Below are positions 1 through 5,391 of a stretch of 9,076 nucleotides of DNA, piece by piece (the stretch's first letter is position 1; every line of letters starts with the position of its first letter). The DNA is from Alphaproteobacteria bacterium (lineage in GTDB: Bacteria > Pseudomonadota > Alphaproteobacteria > Rhodobacterales > Rhodobacteraceae): contig JAURMY010000055.1 in assembly GCA_030830465.1 (NCBI GenBank), positions 1 to 9,076 of the forward strand, in the 5' to 3' direction. The notes beneath the pieces are model-generated. The model ran no database searches, was not told the origin of the DNA, and was given only the letters and a program-made list of their open reading frames with translations. The position numbers and the translations under genes were made by a program.

Positions 1-107
1 CGATCTATGGTGGTTTTGCAAAACGGGTTCCGGGTGGCGATGTGTTGCTGAAGCAATGGATTGCGGCAATGGAAGCGGCGCGCAAGGAAACCGGCGAAGT
101 CAACTGA
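1..107 (+). CDS. C-terminal fragment of an unidentified protein
   Basis: An open frame enters from the left edge (first full codon at 3) and ends with TGA at 105-107, giving 34 residues that end in ARKETGEVN. It is followed 25 nt later by a strong hairpin terminator, as expected for the end of a real transcription unit. The tail is amphipathic and charged, but I do not recognise the family. Because the neighbouring TRAP permease has no solute-binding partner in the window, this could be the end of a DctP-type protein. That is a guess from context only; the residues themselves do not show it. The gene runs convergently towards the TRAP gene. Confidence 0.6.
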   Translation, partial: IYGGFAKRVPGGDVLLKQWIAAMEAARKETGEVN

Positions 108-132
108 CGCCGTCTTGACCAAACAAACAATT

Positions 133-164
133 AAAAAGCCGGCTGAAATTCAGCCGGCTTTTTT
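133..164. terminator. Bidirectional intrinsic terminator between convergent genes
   Basis: A perfect 9-bp GC-rich stem (GCCGGCTGA at 138-146 and TCAGCCGGC at 150-158) closes a 3-nt AAT loop. It is flanked by A5 at 133-137 and T6 at 159-164, so a U-tract follows the hairpin on either strand. It lies 25 nt after the stop of the left plus-strand gene and 18 nt beyond the stop of the minus-strand TRAP gene, so one element can end both transcripts. Confidence 0.92.
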
Positions 165-181
165 GTTTGCCGTGCGGGCAC

Positions 182-2107
182 CTACATTGTCGAGGGCAAC
201 CAAAGCGACAGCGCCGGAAAGGCCACGATCAGGATGATCTTGATGAAGTCGGCGATCACAAAGGGAATAACGCCCATCATGACGGTGGAAAGCTTGACCT
301 CGGGGTCGATGCTTTTGATGATGAACAGGTTCATCCCGAAAGGTGGTGTGATCATGCCAATTTCCACCACCACCAGCATCAGCACGCCCCAGAACAACAT
401 GTCATAGCCAAGGTGCACAATGATCGGCGTTACGACCGGAAGCGTGATGATCATGACGCCGAAACTGTCCATGACCGATCCCAGGATCAGATAAATCACA
501 ATCAGAATGGCAAGGATCACGATCGGGCGGGCGTCCAGGCCGCTGATCCAGGCGCTGACCATCGCCGGTGTATCCCCGAGGTTGATGAAAAAGGAAAACA
601 TCAACCCGCCGAAAATCAGACTGTAAAGCATCGCCGTCGTCGCGGTGGTTTCCGAAAAGACCTGCAGGATTGTATTGCGGTTCAGTTTGCCCCGCATCAG
701 GGCAATCAGAAACGCTATGATCGCGCCGACGGCGGCCCCCTCGGTTGCGGTGAATATCCCGCCGTAAAGGCCGCCGATCACAATGGCAAACATCGCCACC
801 ACGGCGGATGAGCCTTTTACCGCCGCAAGAACGTCGCGGAAACCCGCGCCCTCGGCTGGCGGGGCCGCTTTGGGGTTCAGCCGCACCACGGTGAACACCG
901 CCGCAAAATAGAGCGTGACAGCCAGGGCCGCCGGGATCATGGCGGCAATGAACAGGGCGCCAATGGATTGCTCGGTCAGCAGGCAAAACAGGATGATCAC
1001 ACCCGAGGGCGGGACAAGTGCGCCAAGGGTGCCGCCAGCCGCCACACTGGCCGTCGCCAAACCTTGCGAATAGCCAAGCCGGGCCATCGCCGGCAAAGCC
1101 ATGCGCCCGAAAGTCGCCGAGGTCGCAACAGAATTGCCCGACACCGCGCCAAAACCGGCACAGCCGGCGATGGTGGCATAGGCCAGCCCGCCGCGAAACC
1201 GGCCCAGAACAGCCTGCCCCAGTCGAAACAGATCATCAGAAACGCCGGCTGCTACCGCAAATGCGCCCATGATCAGGAACAACGGCAAGGTGGCCACCTG
1301 ATCGTTGCGCAAAAATTCGGCGGCATCCCCGGCAAACGCATTCATCGAGGCATTGGCCCCGATATAGGCCAAAGCCCCGCCAACGCCGATCATGCCGGTC
1401 ACCGTCGCCAGAGGCAGTTGTGTCAGAACGCCCAGCCAAAGCAGCGCAAAACCCGCTAAGGCGACGACACCGGGATGGGCGAACGCAAATCCGGCATATC
1501 CGGCCGGGGAAACAAACGCCCAAACCGTGATGCCGGTTGCAGCGGCGAAAAACACCCCAACCACCAGCCAGACGCTCCAATGGGAGCGCCAGCCGCCTCT
1601 TTCGGTCCGGGCGCTGTTGAAATCCTCTGCAATATTAAAGGCCTGCACCAAAGCCGTTGCCGCCATCGCTGATGCGATTGCAAAATAGGTCGGGGCCAAA
1701 GGCAATTCCAACAGGGCCGAGGCGCGACCCTGGCCCTGATACCTGATCGCCAGCCCATAGAGCCGCCAGGCCAATATTCCGAAAAACACCAGCAACAGGA
1801 CCGATCCGGCGACCTTAAGCCAGGCCGTCAGGCGCGCGCCGGTCAGATGCCCAAGCAGATCAACCTTCAGATGCACCCGATTGGCGGCGCCCGCAGGCAG
1901 GGTCAATGCAATCGAAATCGCAAAGACAACCGATGTGATTTCATTCAGCGCAAAAACCGATGTCGAAAACAGCCAACGCCCAAGCACATCGACCGCAATC
2001 GTCAACGCGCCAAGCAGGGCCGTGCTGATCGCCAGGATTAAGATAAAACCCGTCGCTTTGCGAATCCAGCCAGCGGCGTTATGCGCAGCCATAGTCCGGT
2101 CTGTCAT
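182..2107 (-). CDS. TRAP transporter permease, fused DctQ-DctM
   Basis: This 641-residue inner-membrane protein is the permease part of a TRAP transporter, which uses an ion gradient and a periplasmic binding protein to import organic acids. Residues about 1-170 form the small DctQ-like part, with hydrophobic segments near 20-42, 52-75, 98-120 and 138-160. Residues about 177-641 form the large DctM part, with many membrane spans, the conserved G-x-V-S-G-N-S stretch (320-326), LVPPSG (364-369) and ITPPFG (586-591). An in-frame ATG at 2212 exists but lies inside the upstream cyclase gene; the ATG at 2107 follows an AAAGGGGGGG ribosome site and begins a normal DctQ N-terminus. It is the last gene of the minus-strand set, 25 nt after the cyclase stop. 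The fused form is a known variant. No DctP gene is visible in the window. The substrate is inferred to be the compound degraded by the neighbours. Confidence 0.93.
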   Translation of the reverse strand: MTDRTMAAHNAAGWIRKATGFILILAISTALLGALTIAVDVLGRWLFSTSVFALNEITSVVFAISIALTLPAGAANRVHLKVDLLGHLTGARLTAWLKVAGSVLLLVFFGILAWRLYGLAIRYQGQGRASALLELPLAPTYFAIASAMAATALVQAFNIAEDFNSARTERGGWRSHWSVWLVVGVFFAAATGITVWAFVSPAGYAGFAFAHPGVVALAGFALLWLGVLTQLPLATVTGMIGVGGALAYIGANASMNAFAGDAAEFLRNDQVATLPLFLIMGAFAVAAGVSDDLFRLGQAVLGRFRGGLAYATIAGCAGFGAVSGNSVATSATFGRMALPAMARLGYSQGLATASVAAGGTLGALVPPSGVIILFCLLTEQSIGALFIAAMIPAALAVTLYFAAVFTVVRLNPKAAPPAEGAGFRDVLAAVKGSSAVVAMFAIVIGGLYGGIFTATEGAAVGAIIAFLIALMRGKLNRNTILQVFSETTATTAMLYSLIFGGLMFSFFINLGDTPAMVSAWISGLDARPIVILAILIVIYLILGSVMDSFGVMIITLPVVTPIIVHLGYDMLFWGVLMLVVVEIGMITPPFGMNLFIIKSIDPEVKLSTVMMGVIPFVIADFIKIILIVAFPALSLWLPSTM

Positions 2108-2110
2108 GAT

Positions 2111-2120
2111 CCCCCCCTTT
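2111..2120 (-). promoter_or_regulatory. Ribosome binding site of the TRAP gene with a G7 run
   Basis: On the minus strand the sequence reads AAAGGGGGGG followed by ATC and the ATG at 2107. This decides the start at 2107 over the longer in-frame ATG at 2212. The seven-G homopolymer is unusual for a Shine-Dalgarno region and offers several pairing registers. Confidence 0.7.
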
Positions 2121-2132
2121 GGTCTTGCCCGA

Positions 2133-2906
2133 TCATGCGTCCAGCAAGGCAACCGGCCTGCACCAGCCGGCGGACCCTTTTGCGACCCTGACCGGCAGGG
2201 CAATGACCTCAAAACCCGTTGCAGGCAAAAGATGCAGATTGCCCAGTTTTTCCATGTGGCAATAGATGCTGTCGGCCCCGGCCTTGTGGCCTTCCCAAAA
2301 CACCGACCAATCGCCGGTCTCGCGGGCCTTGGCCGCCTGTGTCATCAGGGGCGGATCCCAGCTCCAGGCGTCGGTTCCGCACAGGCGCATGCCGCGTTCG
2401 GTCAGATAAAGCGTCGCCTCGCGGCCCATCCCACAGCCCGTGGCCACATAATCCGGTTGGCCATAGCGCGCGCCCGCGGCGGTATTGACCAGAACGATGT
2501 CGCCCTCGGCAAGTCTGTGGCCGATCCGGTTCAGTTCCGCATCAACCTCGGCGGCAGAAATCGTATGGCCGTTGGGGCGGTCGCGAAAATCAAGCTTGAC
2601 GCCGCGGCCGAAACACCATTCCAGCGGGACCTCATCAATGGTGATGGCGCGCTCGCCCCGGTTCATTGTCGGGTGATAGTGCCACGGCGCATCCATATGG
2701 GTGCCATTATGGGTCGTGATCGTGCACCGCTCGACGGCGGCCCCGGCCCCGTCGCGCAATTTTCCGTCGGGAATACCAAACATGGACTGAAACTCGGCCG
2801 CGCCTTTCTGGTGGTCGATATAGTCGATTTTGGGCCCAAGACCGGGCGGATCGGACATGATGGTGCCGGTCAGGCTGACGGCAAGATCAACAATTTTTCT
2901 GTGCAT
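2133..2906 (-). CDS. Cyclase-family metal-dependent hydrolase (isatin hydrolase / kynurenine formamidase-like)
   Basis: A 257-residue cytoplasmic enzyme of the cyclase superfamily (PF04199), whose studied members hydrolyse amide bonds such as those of N-formylkynurenine or isatin using Mn or Zn. The signature H-x-G-T-H-x-D-x-P-x-H is complete as HNGTHMDAPWH at 66-76. Other typical parts are the start KIVDLAVSL, the PPGLGPKIDYIDH stretch (20-32), and a late H207/H217/E219 group. In-frame ATGs at 2918 and 2927 and a long upstream extension into the Rieske gene are possible. The ATG at 2906 is chosen because GGAG lies 6 nt before it, while the others lack a ribosome site. It sits 29 nt after the Rieske stop and 25 nt before the TRAP gene. 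A role in opening a lactam, formamide or lactone intermediate is inferred; the exact substrate cannot be read from sequence. Confidence 0.9.
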   Translation of the reverse strand: MHRKIVDLAVSLTGTIMSDPPGLGPKIDYIDHQKGAAEFQSMFGIPDGKLRDGAGAAVERCTITTHNGTHMDAPWHYHPTMNRGERAITIDEVPLEWCFGRGVKLDFRDRPNGHTISAAEVDAELNRIGHRLAEGDIVLVNTAAGARYGQPDYVATGCGMGREATLYLTERGMRLCGTDAWSWDPPLMTQAAKARETGDWSVFWEGHKAGADSIYCHMEKLGNLHLLPATGFEVIALPVRVAKGSAGWCRPVALLDA

Positions 2907-2912
2907 CCCGTG

Positions 2913-2916
2913 CTCC
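2913..2916 (-). promoter_or_regulatory. Ribosome binding site selecting the cyclase start
   Basis: GGAG on the minus strand, 6 nt before the ATG at 2906. It overlaps the in-frame ATG at 2916-2918, so using the upstream ATG would place this site inside the coding region. Neither upstream ATG (2918, 2927) has a comparable site. Confidence 0.6.
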
Positions 2917-2935
2917 ATATTTGCCATTGGATTGC

Positions 2936-3307
2936 TTATGTGGTTCCAGCCTGCTTGGCGGTGACATCCCTTAAGACCTTGCCTTCTACCACGCGCAGCG
3001 GAACCCGCTGCAGCGCCTGCCCGATACAGGGCCCCAGGACGCAGACCCCGTCCTCGATCCGAAACAATGCGCCGTGCGAGGCGCACATGATCAGACTTCG
3101 GTCGCCGTTCAGGAACTCGTCTTTCCTCCAGCCCATGGGGGCGCGGTCATAATGCGGACAATTGTTGACATATCCGAACACACGCGATCCTTTGCGCACC
3201 AGCAAGATCTGATCGCGCCCGCGTGGATTGGGGGCAAGTCCCAGCGACCCCCCGTCCGGGATATCGCTGAGACGGCATAGGATGTCTTGCGTTTTGGCTT
3301 GTGTCAC
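2936..3307 (-). CDS. Small Rieske [2Fe-2S] ferredoxin-like protein
   Basis: A 123-residue soluble protein with a single Rieske domain, expected to carry a [2Fe-2S] cluster and pass electrons. The ligand motifs are C50-P-H52 and C75-A-S-H78, followed by GALFRIEDG and a further Cys pair region (C89, C94). The gap between the motifs is 22 residues, longer than the roughly 15-17 of classical Rieske ferredoxins, with the extra length in the segment RKDEFLNGD. There is no signal peptide or membrane anchor. It starts with GTG at 3307, which overlaps the TGA of the dioxygenase gene in the 4-nt sequence GTGA. No strong Shine-Dalgarno is visible, so translation is probably coupled. No Rieske oxygenase alpha subunit or reductase lies in the window. 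The partner may be encoded elsewhere, or it may serve the adjacent ring-cleavage enzyme. Confidence 0.9.
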   Translation of the reverse strand: MTQAKTQDILCRLSDIPDGGSLGLAPNPRGRDQILLVRKGSRVFGYVNNCPHYDRAPMGWRKDEFLNGDRSLIMCASHGALFRIEDGVCVLGPCIGQALQRVPLRVVEGKVLRDVTAKQAGTT

Positions 3308-4233
3308 TTTTTACCCGGCGGCGGTCCGCCGGGCGACCATTTGGCGACATTCTCGAACAGGAACATTTGCGAGGCTTCTGCGCTCATCGCGGTTTCGCGT
3401 TCCTGCCAGTCGCCGTCATGCTGATCCATATCCGCATCATATTCGAAATGCGTCCCAAGCGGGCAGTTGAAATACCAGAACCAGTTCGATCCGAACTTGT
3501 GCCGCCCCGGTCCCCAGAAACTTTCATAGCCCTTCTTCACAAGGCGTGAACCGGCCAGCATCAACTCGGTCGGGCCCTGCATGTGAAAGGCCAGGTGTTC
3601 CAGACCTTGCATGTAATCCGGGGTCTGGATCATGAACAACACATGGTGATCGTGGTTGGCCCGGGGCCGCAGGAAAGGGCCGGTATTGGTGAATTTGTCG
3701 GTCACAACGAAACCCAGCCGTTCGACATAAAACCGGGTGGCCTGATCCATATTGGGCAGGAAATAGACGATGTGGCTCAGGGTGCGCGGCTTAGCTTCGG
3801 CATCTTCATTCGCGCCGATGGCGTTCATCGCGCGACCGGGTGCGGCGCCGGGGGAATTGATCAATTCGGGCGCAAGATCAAGTTTGACCCGCTGGGTGAT
3901 CCGAAAGGCGATTTCAAACCCGCTGTCATCCCGGCAGCTCAGGGTGCCGTCCGCCGCCTTTGCAACCTCGCGGTCTTTGGACAACTCCGCCTGAATCGCA
4001 TCCAGCGTGGCCTGATCTTCGACCCCCCAGATGGTCTGCCGCAACAGCGACGCGGTTTTCAGTGGGGCAGGCAGGGACGGATCGGTTCTGGGGCGCACGG
4101 TTATGGCGGTTTTGTCCAAGGCATCAAACCGGCCGCCCCCGACATGTGTGAGGCCGTAATCGGTTAAAAAGCCTGTGCAGGCCTCGATATTATCGACACC
4201 GAAAACCAATTCATCAGGACCAATTATGCGCAT
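3304..4233 (-). CDS. Extradiol-type ring-cleavage dioxygenase, VOC (type I) family
   Basis: A 309-residue cytoplasmic protein made of two VOC modules (about 5-115 and 150-270), the build of 2,3-dihydroxybiphenyl 1,2-dioxygenase. These enzymes use Fe(II), sometimes Mn(II), and O2 to open catechol-type rings beside the two hydroxyls. Expected metal ligands are visible in the second module: H154 (TLSHIVYF), H213 (LEHLAF) and E264 (HFEYDAD). Likely second-shell residues are also present: H196/H197, H245 in GPGRH, and Y254. The PROSITE-type extradiol pattern is nearly matched at 243-264, but with W253 for an aliphatic/Phe position and C257 for the usual D/E/N/T/A. The ATG at 4233 has GGAG 9 nt upstream. 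It is the first gene of the minus-strand set and overlaps the Rieske gene by 4 nt. Cleavage of a catechol-like intermediate made by the flavin monooxygenase is inferred. A non-oxygenase VOC enzyme is less likely given the complete ligand set. Confidence 0.87.
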   Translation of the reverse strand: MRIIGPDELVFGVDNIEACTGFLTDYGLTHVGGGRFDALDKTAITVRPRTDPSLPAPLKTASLLRQTIWGVEDQATLDAIQAELSKDREVAKAADGTLSCRDDSGFEIAFRITQRVKLDLAPELINSPGAAPGRAMNAIGANEDAEAKPRTLSHIVYFLPNMDQATRFYVERLGFVVTDKFTNTGPFLRPRANHDHHVLFMIQTPDYMQGLEHLAFHMQGPTELMLAGSRLVKKGYESFWGPGRHKFGSNWFWYFNCPLGTHFEYDADMDQHDGDWQERETAMSAEASQMFLFENVAKWSPGGPPPGKK

Positions 4234-4274
4234 CTACATGCTCTCCATTTCGCTTTTGCCGACCGTAGCTGAGC

Positions 4275-4304
4275 TTTTGACATTTCAAAAATTGGAACTT
4301 TTGA
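4275..4304. promoter_or_regulatory. Candidate operator: three TTTTGA/TCAAAA half-sites
   Basis: Within 30 bp the hexamer TTTTGA occurs at 4275-4280 and 4299-4304, and its reverse complement TCAAAA at 4285-4290. This gives one inverted pair with a 4-bp spacer and another with an 8-bp spacer. The block lies in the divergent region, 42-71 bp upstream of the dioxygenase start and 85-114 bp upstream of the LysR start. It overlaps the predicted LysR promoter. This is the layout expected for a LysR regulator that controls itself and a divergent gene. The binding protein is inferred, not shown. Confidence 0.5.
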
Positions 4305-4305
4305 T
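4277..4305 (+). promoter_or_regulatory. Predicted sigma70-like promoter for the LysR gene
   Basis: A consensus -35 TTGACA at 4277-4282 is followed by a 17-nt spacer and a -10-like TTTGAT at 4300-4305 (4 of 6 consensus bases). Transcription would begin near 4312, leaving a leader of about 77 nt before the LysR ATG at 4389. Both promoter hexamers coincide with the TTTTGA repeats, which would suit autorepression. Confidence 0.45.
4291..4305. promoter_or_regulatory. NodD-type box AT-N10-GAT in the divergent region
   Basis: The sequence ATTGGAACTTTTGAT fits AT-N10-GAT, the core inverted repeat described for binding by NodD, the LysR subgroup this window's regulator resembles. It overlaps the second TTTTGA half-site. 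Only five bases are fixed, so chance occurrence in a region of this size is possible. Confidence 0.35.
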
Positions 4306-4388
4306 GCATTGAATTGACCAAATGAATGGATTAAAATCCGTGGTCTAAATGCTGTTCAGCTTTTCCCTTGGCAAGAATGAAGGGTCCG

Positions 4389-5312
4389 ATGCGTTTCAAA
4401 AGACTTGACCTGAACCTGCTTGTCGCGCTGGATCACATGCTGGAATTGCGCTCGGTCAGTGCCGCTGCCGATAAAATGTTCATGAGCCAATCCGCCATGT
4501 CCAATGCCTTGACCCGGATCCGCACCTATTTTGACGATCCGCTGTTGATACAGGTCGGCAGGCGGATGGAGCTGACGCCAAGGGCCGAGGCCCTGCGCCC
4601 TTCGATCCGCGACATCCTTGTCAGAATCGAAGCCACGATTGAAACCGAGCTTGAATTCAGGCCGGATCAATCTACGCGGGTGTTCAACATTCTGTTGTCG
4701 GATTATTCCATGCGGGTGTTGATGCCCCATGTCTTTGCGGTTGCGCAGGAACAGTCCGCAACCGTTCGCTTTAACCTGAACCCGCAGACCGAGGCGCCCT
4801 ATGCGCAACTTGAACGCGGTGAAATTGATATGTTGGTCTCGCCACGGCAATTTACCTCAAAAGACCATCCGTCTTCGCTGTTGTATGAGGACGATTATGT
4901 CGTCGTGGCGTGCAAGAATGGGCGCTATGGCGGCGGCAAGGTTGACCGCGCGGCGTTTGAAACAGCCGGTCATGTGGTCATGGTGCCCCCCAACAATGCC
5001 GGGGCGGTAGAATCTGAATTTTTGGAGAGCGCCGGTGTCACTCGCAAAGTCGAGGTCACGACGTTTTCATTTTCAAACCTGCCTTATCTGGTCGCCGGTA
5101 CGGATCGGATCGCGACCGTTCACGGGCGGCTTGCAGCGCTTGTGGCGCGGCAAAATAGTCTTGTGGTTTCAAAGCTGCCGTTCAGTTCGCTGCCCTTGCA
5201 GCAGATGATTCAATGGCATGCCTACCGCGACCTTGATCCCGGCCTGATTTGGTTGCGTTCCGCCTTTGCACAGGCTGCCGCGCGTATGGCGCGTTATTCA
5301 CCCGATCAATAG
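4389..5312 (+). CDS. LysR-family transcription regulator, NodD-like subgroup
   Basis: A 307-residue DNA-binding regulator. The N-terminal winged helix-turn-helix lies at about 8-65: the opening MRFKRLDLNLLVALD and the recognition region AAADKMFMSQSAMSNALTRI (26-45) are typical of NodD-like LysR proteins. The effector-binding domain fills about 90-300. LysR proteins usually sense a pathway substrate or intermediate and act as tetramers on divergent promoters. Upstream in-frame TTG (4368) and ATG (4377) starts exist. ATG 4389 is chosen because AAGGG precedes it, though with a short 4-nt spacer, and because family members start at this point. It diverges from the dioxygenase gene and lies 79 nt upstream of the flavin monooxygenase gene in the same direction. 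It is therefore the obvious regulator of both arms; the inducer is unknown. Confidence 0.95.
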   Translation: MRFKRLDLNLLVALDHMLELRSVSAAADKMFMSQSAMSNALTRIRTYFDDPLLIQVGRRMELTPRAEALRPSIRDILVRIEATIETELEFRPDQSTRVFNILLSDYSMRVLMPHVFAVAQEQSATVRFNLNPQTEAPYAQLERGEIDMLVSPRQFTSKDHPSSLLYEDDYVVVACKNGRYGGGKVDRAAFETAGHVVMVPPNNAGAVESEFLESAGVTRKVEVTTFSFSNLPYLVAGTDRIATVHGRLAALVARQNSLVVSKLPFSSLPLQQMIQWHAYRDLDPGLIWLRSAFAQAAARMARYSPDQ

Positions 5313-5319
5313 GTCAGAT
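5305..5319. promoter_or_regulatory. NodD-type box ATC-N9-GAT before the monooxygenase operon
   Basis: ATCAATAGGTCAGAT matches ATC-N9-GAT exactly. It straddles the LysR stop codon (5310-5312) and ends 72 nt before the monooxygenase ATG. That is a plausible activator position for a promoter in the 79-nt gap, although I see only a weak -10 candidate (CTTAAT, 5354-5359) and no convincing -35, as is common for LysR-activated promoters. Confidence 0.4.
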
Positions 5320-5374
5320 TGCACCTTTCCATTTTCCTAATGCATCGACGTTGCTTAATCTTTGGCTTGGTCGC

Positions 5375-5383
5375 AAAAGGAGG
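5375..5383 (+). promoter_or_regulatory. Strong ribosome binding site of the monooxygenase gene
   Basis: AAAAGGAGG lies 8 nt before the ATG at 5392. This fixes the start there rather than at the in-frame TTG at 5362, and suggests high translation of the first gene of this set. Confidence 0.85.
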
Positions 5384-5391
5384 CACGCGTC

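Noticed and set aside
2907..3086. N-terminal extension of the cyclase reading into the Rieske gene
   Set aside because: The extra 60 residues overlap Rieske codons in another frame, lack family similarity, and a GGAG site supports the start at 2906.
1881..3152. A 423-codon plus-strand open frame antisense to the TRAP, cyclase and Rieske genes
   Set aside because: It crosses three well-supported minus-strand genes with intact family motifs, has no ribosome site fitting a start and shows no recognisable domain; long antisense frames are common in GC-rich DNA.
3583..4167. A 194-codon plus-strand frame inside the dioxygenase gene
   Set aside because: It is antisense to a gene whose metal ligands are all conserved; low-complexity composition.
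4328..4339. Short inverted repeat GGATT-AA-AATCC in the LysR leader
   Set aside because: The 5-bp arms and 2-nt loop are too small to form a stable hairpin, and such repeats are expected by chance in this AT-rich stretch.
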